Shown here: positions 18,762-27,309 of the stretch, piece after piece
Position numbering within the stretch: position 1 is the first letter of the stretch
Layout of the letters: each line of letters begins with the position of its first letter
Assembly: GCA_947503525.1 (NCBI GenBank)
Contig: CANNEA010000002.1
Span: 1,054,001 to 1,118,000 of the forward strand
DNA from: an uncultured Carboxylicivirga sp.
GTDB taxonomy: Bacteria; Bacteroidota; Bacteroidia; Bacteroidales; Marinilabiliaceae
Direction: 5' to 3'
DNA length: 64,000 nucleotides
Position numbers and translations under genes: made by a program
The notes under the pieces: model-generated
Database searches by the model: none
What the model was told of the DNA's origin: nothing
Seen by the model: the letters and a program-made list of their open reading frames with translations, nothing else

Positions 18762-19820
18762 TTAATACTTTTCCATGCACGAAATGTGTAACTTTTTCTT
18801 GAAGGTTTCAGGTTTTCGTAACTCCTTATAAAAGTCTTCAATATAATCAATAAGACGATTTCTGCTTTTTTGTTCAAGATGATCAAATTCAGCTATGGTT
18901 CGGTAAATTTCATCTTCAACGTTTAGAAAGTCCTCAATTAATATATCATAATATTCATCAGTTAATCTGCATTTGCCGATATAGTCTCGCTCTCTAACGC
19001 TTTCAGCTGTTGACCATTCAGATGGTTTAGCGTAGTTAGTATTAATAAATCCAGAGTGATCAAAATCGTATGGTACTACCCTTACTTTATTGATTCGATG
19101 ATCTTTTATCTTGACAAATTTAATGTTGTGCCCACTTTTGATTCTCCAATCAGTATTGCCTATCATGTACATAAATAGGGCTACTCTATCTGCTTCCAGC
19201 GAATTAATTTCGGCGTCGCTAAAATATTTCCCTTTTATTTCGGTAAGGTCAAGTCGTGCGCATAATGCAGAGATTGGTTCAATAATAAAACCTAAGTTAT
19301 GCTCATGTTTTTCTTTTTTTCCGGTATCGTGATACTCTATATCAGCTAACTGCGATTTCAAACTGAATGGGCTAATAATTTCATATAGTTTATAGATAAG
19401 GTATTCTTTCAGTATATAGTCAATGTAGATTTTAGAGTCGTAACAATGTGTTACAAGTTTAATTTTTCCATAGGTGCCATCCAGGGTTTTTAAAGAATCA
19501 GGTCTGTAATTCAGCATAATAGGAGGGAAATAGCAATTGGCATTTCTGTAATATCCTCTGGCTTTGAACTTAAAACTTTGCTCAGTTACATCGCCGTTTG
19601 ACCAGAGGAATTGGCATACTCCGGGAACATACTCTTCCTTTTCTTTCTTTTTTATAAGCCTGTTTAAATCGCCCTCTATCCTTATTTTGAGTATTGCCTC
19701 ATTTTCAAACAGTTTATGTTGTATTACACTAGAATCTACCTGAGCGTTTGTTGATTCTACGAGAATTATGTGTATGAGAAAGAAGACAAAAAAATGTCTC
19801 AGATTGCTTGACTGGTACAT
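18762..19820 (-). CDS. Secreted protein, possibly CotH-kinase-like
   Basis: Exported protein of about 352 residues. The start at 19820 gives MYQSSNLRHFFVFFLIHIILVESTNAQ, a good signal peptide; the longer frame to 19856 would run through an inverted repeat in the probable promoter. Features visible are FKARGYYRNANCYFPP, KIKLVTHCYD, a helical DYILKEYLIYKLYEII, IGNTDWRI and VPYDFDHSG. The combination of an Arg-rich early motif, NTDW and a late PYDFD recalls spore-coat CotH-type atypical kinases, but the match is by eye only. A distal role together with the SDR gene downstream is not evident. Confidence 0.45.
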   Translation of the reverse strand: MYQSSNLRHFFVFFLIHIILVESTNAQVDSSVIQHKLFENEAILKIRIEGDLNRLIKKKEKEEYVPGVCQFLWSNGDVTEQSFKFKARGYYRNANCYFPPIMLNYRPDSLKTLDGTYGKIKLVTHCYDSKIYIDYILKEYLIYKLYEIISPFSLKSQLADIEYHDTGKKEKHEHNLGFIIEPISALCARLDLTEIKGKYFSDAEINSLEADRVALFMYMIGNTDWRIKSGHNIKFVKIKDHRINKVRVVPYDFDHSGFINTNYAKPSEWSTAESVRERDYIGKCRLTDEYYDILIEDFLNVEDEIYRTIAEFDHLEQKSRNRLIDYIEDFYKELRKPETFKKKLHISCMEKY

Positions 19821-19830
19821 GATTAAATAT

Positions 19831-19850
19831 TTAAGCTTAACAAAGCTTAA
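19831..19850. repeat. Inverted repeat upstream of the CotH-like gene
   Basis: TTAAGCTT-AACA-AAGCTTAA, perfect 8-base arms, 10 bases upstream of the start codon at 19820. It could be an operator or a start-site hairpin. Confidence 0.4.
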
Positions 19851-19964
19851 GCACAATAAACAGGTCTTTGATGCATGTAATTTATGAAAATAAAATAAGA
19901 ACGTAAATCTATCTTGATTTTCAGTAAATTAATTAGTAGTTTGAAGTAACAAAACGGGATAAGT

Positions 19965-20864
19965 ATGTATAGGTTCGCAATAGACAATCACGAGGAGTTA
20001 AATGAAGGAATCGCCAGGGTTATTAAGGAGCAATTGGAGTACATTGCAAACCAGTGTGAAATACCTGTTAATATTGATAGTTCGGTACATGAAATTCGAA
20101 AAGCATTTAAGCGTTTAAGAGCGGTCTTGCGTTTAATACGCTTTGATATAGGGGATGAATTATTCCATGTTGAGAACGTAAAATTTAGAGAGTTATCCCG
20201 TTTGTTATCCAAGTTACGAGATCAGCATGTGATTATTTCTTATCTGGCCATGTGTTTTGAGGCGAATGAGTTGGCTATTTCAGAGGATAACTATATCCGA
20301 TTTGTAAATTTTCTCAATAAACAGAAAGAAGAGGAAATGAAGGGGATAATGGATGGAAATGTTTTAGCTCATATAAAAGAAAAGGCTGAAGAGTATAACA
20401 AAGCTGTTCAAGCTTATCCATTGAAAGGTTTGGGACCGCATACTATAAATGATGGAGTTGTGCATGCTTATAAGCAATGTTTGTTACAAATGGAACAGGC
20501 TCAACTTAAGCTTGAGGATGAGTCCTTGCATACTCTTCGAAAAAAAGTGAAATACCTATTAAATCAGATGCTATTGGTACAAGAGGTTTGGCCAGAGTAC
20601 TTCCTGAATTATTCATCTTCCTTGAAGAATGTATCGGAATTCTTGGGTAATGATCATAATCTTGCTGAAGCAATTCTTCTTATAAAGAATACACCTGATA
20701 GTATTATAAATGCGCAAGAGAAAACTAATCTGGAAAATGCGATCGTAAACGAAAGAACACAAATTCATGAAGAGGTTTGGCCATTGATGGGCAAGATCTT
20801 CACGGAAGATTCAGAATCATTTGTGAAGCGTGTAAAATCGTATTGGATGATAAGTAGGGAATAA
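19965..20864 (+). CDS. CHAD-domain protein
   Basis: All-helical CHAD (conserved histidine alpha-helical domain) protein of 299 residues. The first repeat holds VHEIRKAFKRLRAVLRLIRF and LRDQHVIISYLA; the second holds LHTLRKKVKYLLNQM and LGNDHNLAEA. These conserved His and basic residues form the polyphosphate-binding surface known for CHAD proteins. No CYTH (triphosphate tunnel) domain is fused or adjacent. It is a single gene ending at a strong terminator. A possible link with the Ppx protein at 26.4 kb through polyphosphate is inference. Confidence 0.88.
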   Translation: MYRFAIDNHEELNEGIARVIKEQLEYIANQCEIPVNIDSSVHEIRKAFKRLRAVLRLIRFDIGDELFHVENVKFRELSRLLSKLRDQHVIISYLAMCFEANELAISEDNYIRFVNFLNKQKEEEMKGIMDGNVLAHIKEKAEEYNKAVQAYPLKGLGPHTINDGVVHAYKQCLLQMEQAQLKLEDESLHTLRKKVKYLLNQMLLVQEVWPEYFLNYSSSLKNVSEFLGNDHNLAEAILLIKNTPDSIINAQEKTNLENAIVNERTQIHEEVWPLMGKIFTEDSESFVKRVKSYWMISRE

Positions 20865-20976
20865 TTACGTTTTATAGGGTGGACAGTGTAAAAAAGTATC
20901 ATGCTGTACTGAATTGATTTTTAGTTTGTGTATTGTTTTCATTTTCGCAAAGTGAGAGTTGAAGAATGAGTGGTAT

Positions 20977-21002
20977 AAAAAGAGGAGCGAACTCCTCTTT
21001 TT
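20977..21002. terminator. Bidirectional intrinsic terminator
   Basis: AAAAAGAGGAG-CGAA-CTCCTCTTTTT, a perfect 11-base stem with a stable CGAA tetraloop. It separates the convergent CHAD and creD genes. Confidence 0.93.
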
Positions 21003-21029
21003 CTTAACTATCAGGAACCACCCGCTAAT

Positions 21030-22349
21030 TTATGTGTCTAAATTGGCAGATTTTATTTTGCTTGAAGCCTTCATTATAAATCCAAGAGCAACGAATAAGC
21101 CTAGATTACCTGCTAAGAATGCAAAGTCATTGAGTTGAAGTAATACAAATAGGAAGGTATAGAGTATGATCAATAAGGTGAAAATCCAGAATGCCTGTTT
21201 GCCATCTTTTAAAATTCCATATGAATAAAGTGTGACCATTGAAATAATACCTAGGGAAGCAGCTATGTAGGCCCAGATAAAACCTATGTGCTCGCTTAAC
21301 GCGGTGAGTATAGAAAAAAACAAAACCAGAGCCAGACCCACCAACAAATATTGCAACAGTTGGATTGTTTTCTTTTTAACCAGTTCAATAAATAAGAAAA
21401 CCAATAATGTAAGGCAAATGATAAGAATTCCATATTTTGCTGATCTTAATGATTTTTGATAATGATTGACTGGGACATATAGTTCAACACCCAGTTGGTG
21501 TTCATTTATAGAGTGCCTTGAGCCAATCCAATATTGAGGAAAATTGCGATTTAAGTGCGTAATGCTCCAATTTGCAGTAAAGCCTTTATCGGATATTTCA
21601 CTTTGGTTTGGAAGAAAAGATCCATTAAAACTCGGGTCTTTCCATTCTGATTTTAGAGTGATGTCACTCTTTTTACCAACAGGATTAAATGACAAGGCTT
21701 TGGCACCGCTGATGTTAATATTGATATCGAATTTGATTTCGCCATCCAACTCATCCTGATTAATTGGGTATTTAACAGACATGCCGGAAATGCTTAAATC
21801 TCGGGTTATCATACCTGCCTCAGGTTCATAGGAGAGATCGTTTATTGCAAAATTAACTTTACCCTTAATGCCTCGGTTATCGGTAACTGCAAGAGAAATG
21901 TGTGCGTTATCCCAATCAATTTCATCCGCATCAGTATGAATGGTATTCAGTTTAGTAAAGTCGCCATTAATGCTCAATTTAGTATTGTAAATTACTGTTT
22001 CATAAATGCCTCTATGTCTTTCTTCCGATTTTATATCTCCATCTATTGAAAGATTATCAGGCATGATATGAAGCCACTTCTTAAGTTTCGACAATGTGCC
22101 GTCTTTGTCTTTAACGTTATAATAAACCGGAATGTGAAGGGTAGGTCCGGAAACAATTTGTGGTCCTCCCCATTGTTCCATTATTTCCAATTCGACTTCC
22201 TGATCAGTCATTTCTCTTTCGCGGATAACGGATTTTACCATTCCGAGTGGGATCAATAGGATCAAAACAAGTGCTCCAATCAGAAGCATTTTAAAAGTGA
22301 TGGTTTGATACCAGGGTTCTTGTTGATTTGTGTTTAAGTTTTCTATCAT
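21030..22349 (-). CDS. creD: CreD-family inner-membrane protein
   Basis: CreD homologue of 439 residues. A first membrane segment (MLLIGALVLILLIPLGMV) leads to a long periplasmic beta-rich domain with the family start VIREREMTDQEVELEI and GPTLHIPVYY. Several C-terminal membrane helices follow (GILIICLTLLVFLFIELV, LLVGLALVLFFSILTALSEH and on). CreD proteins are linked to envelope and beta-lactam stress in proteobacteria, but their biochemistry is unknown. In Bacteroidota they are commonly preceded, as here, by a winged-helix regulator and a small membrane protein, suggesting one operon. Confidence 0.9.
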   Translation of the reverse strand: MIENLNTNQQEPWYQTITFKMLLIGALVLILLIPLGMVKSVIREREMTDQEVELEIMEQWGGPQIVSGPTLHIPVYYNVKDKDGTLSKLKKWLHIMPDNLSIDGDIKSEERHRGIYETVIYNTKLSINGDFTKLNTIHTDADEIDWDNAHISLAVTDNRGIKGKVNFAINDLSYEPEAGMITRDLSISGMSVKYPINQDELDGEIKFDININISGAKALSFNPVGKKSDITLKSEWKDPSFNGSFLPNQSEISDKGFTANWSITHLNRNFPQYWIGSRHSINEHQLGVELYVPVNHYQKSLRSAKYGILIICLTLLVFLFIELVKKKTIQLLQYLLVGLALVLFFSILTALSEHIGFIWAYIAASLGIISMVTLYSYGILKDGKQAFWIFTLLIILYTFLFVLLQLNDFAFLAGNLGLFVALGFIMKASSKIKSANLDT

Positions 22350-22400
22350 ATTTCAAACATTAAAAGTACTTTGCAAAACAAAGTGTATGAATAAAAAAAA

Positions 22401-22697
22401 TTAGTTCCCACCTAATAATTGCTCTAAGGCAGCAAGATGTTTTTTGAAAGACAGTTTGCCATAATCGGTAGAGCTGTATGTTGTATTCGGTTTTCTTCCA
22501 ATAAAACGTTTAGATACAGAGATAAGCTCATGTTTTTCAAGTGCTTTTAAATGACTGGCTAAATTGCCATCAGTAACTCCAAGCAATTCTTTAAGCGCGT
22601 TGAAATCAAGTGTGTCATTCACCATAAGAGCTGACATAATGCCAAGTCTTATGCGGCTTTCGAAGTTTTTATTTAAGCCTGCTATTATCTCTTTCAT
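22401..22697 (-). CDS. Winged-helix transcriptional regulator
   Basis: 98-residue winged-helix protein of the ArsR/HTH_34 type. It shows RIRLGIMSALMVNDTLDFNALKELLGVTDGNLASHLKALEKHELISVSKRF, read here as a helix-turn-helix (the DGNLASHLKAL recognition helix) plus wing. There is no sensor domain or metal-binding cysteine. Its start overlaps the stop of the upstream membrane-protein gene by four bases (ATGA), so the two are translationally coupled. It probably controls its own operon with creD. Confidence 0.85.
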   Translation of the reverse strand: MKEIIAGLNKNFESRIRLGIMSALMVNDTLDFNALKELLGVTDGNLASHLKALEKHELISVSKRFIGRKPNTTYSSTDYGKLSFKKHLAALEQLLGGN

Positions 22698-23329
22698 CGG
22701 TCGTACTTAATGTACATAACAATACCATATACAATATGGAAAACCCCAAACCCCAAAGTCCAAAATATCAATCCGTAGTTAAGAAAGATGCCTGCCAGAA
22801 GTCCTAAGGCAATTTCTATATACCCCAGAAATCTTATATCTCTTAATGTATATCGAGATGCCATTAGCAAGGCCATGCCATAAAAGATGAGCATAATCGA
22901 TGCAACCAAACGGATGTTCTCCTGATAAACTAAGATAAGGCTGAATGCACCTCCAATAGCTAAAATTGAGCATAAATTCCAGGCCACTTTTTTCGCAGTA
23001 TTTGTCCAAAAAGGAACGCCTGCTTTTCTTGATTTTTGATAGCTAAGTAACCAGGCCGAGGCGACGGCGAATATCAACACAAGAATTGCAACAATAAGTA
23101 AGCCCATACGAACAGAATTTGTACTCGTATTATTCAGGCTCATCATATTTTCATCATATATATTAGATCCCTTATCCAATACAAAAAAATAGGCCACCGC
23201 CGCACCAATGATCGCAATCACACCTGCTGCAACGCCAGATAGGCCACTAAGAGAAAGGAATTTAGACGAATCTTCCATCATCTGTCTGATGGCTTTTATG
23301 TCTTGAATAGTTGAGTCGGTCTCTGTCAT
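22694..23329 (-). CDS. Small multi-pass membrane protein of the creD operon
   Basis: 211-residue protein with a short cytosolic N-terminus (TETDSTIQDIKAIRQMMEDSS) and about six hydrophobic segments, for example SGVAAGVIAIIGAAVAYFFV, MGLLIVAILVLIFAVASAWL and YGLIFWTLGFGVFHIVYGIV. No enzymatic motif is visible. It overlaps the winged-helix regulator by four bases, a tie found in other Bacteroidota, so it may sense or transmit an envelope signal to that regulator; this is inference. Confidence 0.75.
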   Translation of the reverse strand: MTETDSTIQDIKAIRQMMEDSSKFLSLSGLSGVAAGVIAIIGAAVAYFFVLDKGSNIYDENMMSLNNTSTNSVRMGLLIVAILVLIFAVASAWLLSYQKSRKAGVPFWTNTAKKVAWNLCSILAIGGAFSLILVYQENIRLVASIMLIFYGMALLMASRYTLRDIRFLGYIEIALGLLAGIFLNYGLIFWTLGFGVFHIVYGIVMYIKYDR

Positions 23330-23348
23330 CTCATAGAACTTTGAAGTG

Positions 23349-23380
23349 CAAAGTAAAATAATAAAGTTTAAAAAAACAAA
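23349..23380 (-). promoter_or_regulatory. Probable promoter of the membrane protein-regulator-creD operon
   Basis: On the minus strand TTTG (23377-23380), 20 bases, then TTACTTTG (23349-23356), one mismatch from TAnnTTTG, 19 bases before the start codon. Confidence 0.42.
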
Positions 23381-23433
23381 TCAGCTTTAAAAACTTTTAG
23401 ACATGCAAGGTGTTTAATCAGAAAACAATTTAT

Positions 23434-23874
23434 ATGTATACAGGACTTTTACACGCCCACAGTGGTTTCAGATATATCATATTGATATTAATGCTAGTTG
23501 TTATTGTTCAAAGCTATTTGGGTTGGATGAGGCAGCGCAAATTCTCGAATGTTCATAAACGTATTGGAGCAATATCAATGTCATTTATTCATCTCCAATT
23601 TATTATTGGCCTTGTTTTATTCTTTATGAGTTCAAAGGTGATGTTTGATGCTGAAATGTTTGGTAGCACGCTTGTACGATTTTTTACTCTTGAGCATCCT
23701 TTAATGATGTTGATTGCAATTGGACTGATAACTGTAGGGCAGGTTAAGTCAAAACCATTTAGTAATTATCAAAGTCATAAACGACTGTTTTGGACTAATC
23801 TTGTTGGATTAATATTAATTATTGCTTCAATTCCCTGGCCTTTTAGAGCGCAGCTTGGCGCAGGCTGGTTTTAA
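23434..23874 (+). CDS. Four-helix membrane protein, cytochrome b-like
   Basis: About 146 residues. The start at 23434 (MYTGLLHAHSGFRYIILILM) matches the usual N-terminus of this small Bacteroidota family; eight more codons are open upstream. It has four hydrophobic segments with conserved histidines (HAHSGFR at the start, HKRIG, FIHLQF, LEHPLMM, HKR near the end), arranged as if to ligate haem, and homologues are often labelled cytochrome b. No partner gene for electron transfer is adjacent. Haem binding is inference. Confidence 0.65.
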   Translation: MYTGLLHAHSGFRYIILILMLVVIVQSYLGWMRQRKFSNVHKRIGAISMSFIHLQFIIGLVLFFMSSKVMFDAEMFGSTLVRFFTLEHPLMMLIAIGLITVGQVKSKPFSNYQSHKRLFWTNLVGLILIIASIPWPFRAQLGAGWF

Positions 23875-24014
23875 TTATACCTTAATTTCGAATTAAGATT
23901 AATTAACTACTATTCGCTTATTCAGTAGTTATACAGTAGGCTTTATTACTTTTTTAAGCCTTCTAAAAATACTATCTTCACGCTTGGTTTAAAACTTTAC
24001 TTAACACCAAACCT

Positions 24015-24959
24015 ATGATATTTTTAGAAGCTAAGCAGGTTGTGAAGCAATTTGCTGCACATCTGGCTCTCGATCATGTTGATATTCAAGTTCCAGAAGG
24101 TAGTATTTATGGTCTTCTTGGACCTAATGGAGCAGGGAAAACAACTTTAATTCGTATAATCAATCAAATTACCGGACCGGATTCGGGTGAAATTTTGCTT
24201 AATGGAAAAGCATTAAAGCCAGAGGATGTTCAGCGAATTGGTTATTTGCCTGAAGAACGAGGATTGTATAAAAAAATGAAAGTTGGTGAGCAAGCTGTCT
24301 ACCTGGCTCGCTTAAAAGGACTATCCCGAAACGATGCCATTAAGAAACTTAAGTATTGGTTTGAGAAATTTGAAATTCAAGCCTGGTGGGATAAAAAGGT
24401 TGAAGAATTATCAAAAGGAATGCAGCAAAAAATCCAGTTTGTTGTTACTGTTCTTCACGATCCTCAACTCCTTATTTTCGATGAGCCATTTAGTGGTTTC
24501 GATCCTATAAACGCCAATATTTTAAAGCAGGAAATTTTAGCTCAAAAAGAGAAAGGGGCCACCATATTATTTAGTACTCATAATATGGGATCGGTTGAGG
24601 AGTTATGCGACCATATCACCTTAATCAATAAGTCGAAAACGATTCTAACCGGAGAGGTGGATGATATTCGCCAAAAATACAAGGATAATCTGATTAAATT
24701 AGATTATATGGGCGAAACGGATATTTTATCCAGGCATCTTGAATCAGATTATACCATTCAAAGTATCGAACCAGATCATCGTCTGAATACAGCTATGATT
24801 CAAATGCCGGAGGGTGGATCTGTCAATAAGATGATTAATCAGCTGGTTGATCATGTTGAGATTCATGGACTTCAGGAGGTATTGCCTACTATGAATGATA
24901 TCTTTATTAAAGTTGTAGAACAAAGTAATCTAACCAAATCAGTAATCAAGGAGTCATGA
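24015..24959 (+). CDS. ABC transporter ATP-binding protein, NatA-like
   Basis: ATPase subunit of an ABC-2 type exporter, 314 residues. Walker A is GPNGAGKTTL near residues 35-44, the signature is LSKGMQQKIQF, Walker B is LLIFDEPFSGFDP and the switch His is in STHNMGS. A C-terminal extension of about 90 residues (after residue 215) matches the DUF4162-type tail of NatA/DrrA ATPases. It overlaps the permease gene by four bases (ATGA). The substrate is unknown; NatAB-type pumps export ions or drugs. Confidence 0.92.
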   Translation: MIFLEAKQVVKQFAAHLALDHVDIQVPEGSIYGLLGPNGAGKTTLIRIINQITGPDSGEILLNGKALKPEDVQRIGYLPEERGLYKKMKVGEQAVYLARLKGLSRNDAIKKLKYWFEKFEIQAWWDKKVEELSKGMQQKIQFVVTVLHDPQLLIFDEPFSGFDPINANILKQEILAQKEKGATILFSTHNMGSVEELCDHITLINKSKTILTGEVDDIRQKYKDNLIKLDYMGETDILSRHLESDYTIQSIEPDHRLNTAMIQMPEGGSVNKMINQLVDHVEIHGLQEVLPTMNDIFIKVVEQSNLTKSVIKES

Positions 24960-26296
24960 ATAAAATTTCACTCATAATAAAGCGCGAGTACCTTACGAGG
25001 GTTAAAAAGAAAAGCTTTTTAATCATGAGTATCGTTGGGCCAATGTTATTTGCATTAATGATAATATTGCCCACATGGTTTGCTTCGATGGACGATACTT
25101 CTGAAAAGAAAATTGCAGTAATTGATGCTGTAGGAAAGTATGATAAAAAAATCGAGAATACAGAATACTTAAGGTTTGAATGGCTGGAACAAGGCAAAAA
25201 AGATGACTTTTCAAAGGAGTACAAAGAACAGGGATATGCAGCTTATGTAATAATTGAAAAAGATTTACTTGAGTATCCTGATGCTGTTGCAATATATTCC
25301 GACATACAAGTTACAGCCGATGTAAAAGGACACGTTTCCCGTAGTTTGAAAAGGTACCTTGAAACAGAAAAGCTTAACAGTTATCAAATAAGCGGATTGG
25401 ACGGTATAATTAAGGAGATTCATGATGTAAAAGTTAATGTTAAGACCATTAAACTTAGTGATGATGGAACCGAGAAAGAGAGCTCAACTGAGATCACTAT
25501 GATTGGAGCTATTATATTTGCTTTAATGGTATATATGTTTGTTATCATGTATGGCACGCAGGTGATGCGAGGTGTGATGGAGGAAAAAACAAATCGCATT
25601 GTTGAAGTAATTATTTCATCGGTCAAACCATTTCAATTGATGATGGGAAAAATCATCGGAATTGCTATGGTTGCTCTAACACAATTCCTTATATGGGTAG
25701 TTCTATCCTTTGGTGTGGCATTTCTAATATCTTCCATCTTTCTGGGTGGGGAGATGCCGGAAAGTAATCAGATTCAAATGGCACAAAGCATAAATGCTGA
25801 GATGGATCAGACCCAAACATCTGAATTTGCCGATTCTCTCGCCAAGGTTTTTGAAAAGATTGATCTAGTAACTGTTGTTTCCAGTTTATTTGCGTTTATA
25901 TATTTATTTATTGGAGGGTACTTATTGTATGCAAGTCTTTTTGCAGCAATTGGATCTGCAGTGGACAGCGAAACAGATTCACAGCAATTTGTTCTGCCCG
26001 TCATGATGCCATTAATATTATCGATGTATGTTGTAATGGGAGTTTTTCAGAATCCGGGAAGTGATTTAGCTTTTTGGTTTTCAATGATTCCATTTACTTC
26101 ACCTGTGGTAATGATGGCAAGGATACCGTTTCAACCTCCGGTTTGGGAGATCGTTCTTTCTATGGTAATTTTAACTGGTACCTTTATCTTTACAACTTGG
26201 GTTGCCGGTAGGATATATCGAACAGGGATATTGATGTACGGTAAAAAAGTATCATATAGTGAACTTTGGAAATGGTTTAAATATTCTGGTAAATAA
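24956..26296 (+). CDS. ABC-2 type transporter permease, NatB-like
   Basis: Permease of 446 residues. One N-terminal membrane segment (SFLIMSIVGPMLFALMIILPTW) is followed by a large extracytoplasmic domain and about five C-terminal segments. The conserved VMRGVMEEKTNRIVEVIISSVKPFQLMMGKI of ABC-2 permeases is present as separate stretches around residues 203-235. The gene starts within the stop of the ATPase gene and ends at a GC-rich terminator, so it is the second and last gene of the pair. Confidence 0.92.
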   Translation: MNKISLIIKREYLTRVKKKSFLIMSIVGPMLFALMIILPTWFASMDDTSEKKIAVIDAVGKYDKKIENTEYLRFEWLEQGKKDDFSKEYKEQGYAAYVIIEKDLLEYPDAVAIYSDIQVTADVKGHVSRSLKRYLETEKLNSYQISGLDGIIKEIHDVKVNVKTIKLSDDGTEKESSTEITMIGAIIFALMVYMFVIMYGTQVMRGVMEEKTNRIVEVIISSVKPFQLMMGKIIGIAMVALTQFLIWVVLSFGVAFLISSIFLGGEMPESNQIQMAQSINAEMDQTQTSEFADSLAKVFEKIDLVTVVSSLFAFIYLFIGGYLLYASLFAAIGSAVDSETDSQQFVLPVMMPLILSMYVVMGVFQNPGSDLAFWFSMIPFTSPVVMMARIPFQPPVWEIVLSMVILTGTFIFTTWVAGRIYRTGILMYGKKVSYSELWKWFKYSGK

Positions 26297-26305
26297 TATT
26301 TCAAA

Positions 26306-26327
26306 GGCCGGGTTATCCCGGCTTTTT
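26306..26327 (+). terminator. Intrinsic terminator after the ABC transporter
   Basis: GCCGGG-TTAT-CCCGGC (26307-26322) followed by five T. Its position, 10 bases after the permease stop, also argues against a start for the next gene at 26326. Confidence 0.92.
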
Positions 26328-26367
26328 GCTCTCAATTTTGTACTTTAACGAGTCGAATAAAACAAGT

Positions 26368-27300
26368 ATGCGAATAGCGATTATAGATTTAGGAACCAAT
26401 ACCATCAATTTGCTTATTGTCGAGCAAAAGGGTGAGGAGAGTTATCATATACTTCACGAAAGTAAATATCCTGCTAAACTGGGTAAAGGTGGGATTAATG
26501 ACAAAACCATATTGCCTGAAGCAATGGAGCGTGGTATACTTGCTTTGAAAACGCATCAAAAAACAATGGAGCCATTTCACGTTGAAAAAACGGTTTGTAT
26601 GGCAACAGCAGCAATTCGAAGTGCCACCAATGGACAGGAATTTGTGAAGAAGGCCAAAGATGAATGTGGTTTGGATATAAATGTTATTGATGGGCAAAAG
26701 GAAGCACAACTCATTTTTGACGGAGTAAAGCAAGTGGTACCAATTAATGATGAGCAGGTGATGATACTAGATATTGGCGGAGGTTCCAATGAATTCATTA
26801 TTGCAAATAAAGATGGAGTGCTTTGGAAACATAGTTTCGATTTAGGCATTGCCAGATTGCTTGATCGTTTTCAGCCGTCAGACCCTATCACAGATGAGGA
26901 AGTAGAAAGTGTTGAAGCCTATATTAAAAAAGAGCTAGCATTACTTTATGATGCATTTAAAACTTATCCTTGTGATACATTGATTGGTTCTTCGGGTTCG
27001 TTTGATACCATTTCAGGAATGATAGCTGCTATACATCATCCGCATCTGGATATGAAAAAGGTAATGACCTATCATATTCCGCTGGATTTTGTCAAAGAAC
27101 TTCATTTGAAGTTCCTGAAATCAACACATGATGAAAGGGAAAAAATGGAACGTATGGATCCGCATCGTGTTGAGATGATTGTGTTAGCAAGTATTTTTAT
27201 TAACTTCATTGTGCGCGATTTTAAAATTAAAAATTTCTGGCAGTGTGCCTTTGCGCTTAAGGAAGGAACAATTTATCAGATTTTACGCAACCAGTTATAA
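26368..27300 (+). CDS. ppx: Ppx/GppA-family phosphatase
   Basis: Exopolyphosphatase / pppGpp phosphatase family, about 311 residues, the short two-domain form. The start at 26368 gives MRIAIIDLGTNTINLLI, the first phosphate-binding loop; a longer frame begins inside the preceding terminator. Other ASKHA motifs are CMATAAIRSATNG and ILDIGGGSNEFI. The gene is followed after 9 bases by an NtrC-like regulator and then aspA, so it heads an operon. Choice between polyphosphate and pppGpp as substrate cannot be made from sequence. Confidence 0.9.
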   Translation: MRIAIIDLGTNTINLLIVEQKGEESYHILHESKYPAKLGKGGINDKTILPEAMERGILALKTHQKTMEPFHVEKTVCMATAAIRSATNGQEFVKKAKDECGLDINVIDGQKEAQLIFDGVKQVVPINDEQVMILDIGGGSNEFIIANKDGVLWKHSFDLGIARLLDRFQPSDPITDEEVESVEAYIKKELALLYDAFKTYPCDTLIGSSGSFDTISGMIAAIHHPHLDMKKVMTYHIPLDFVKELHLKFLKSTHDEREKMERMDPHRVEMIVLASIFINFIVRDFKIKNFWQCAFALKEGTIYQILRNQL

Positions 27301-27309
27301 AATTAAAAC

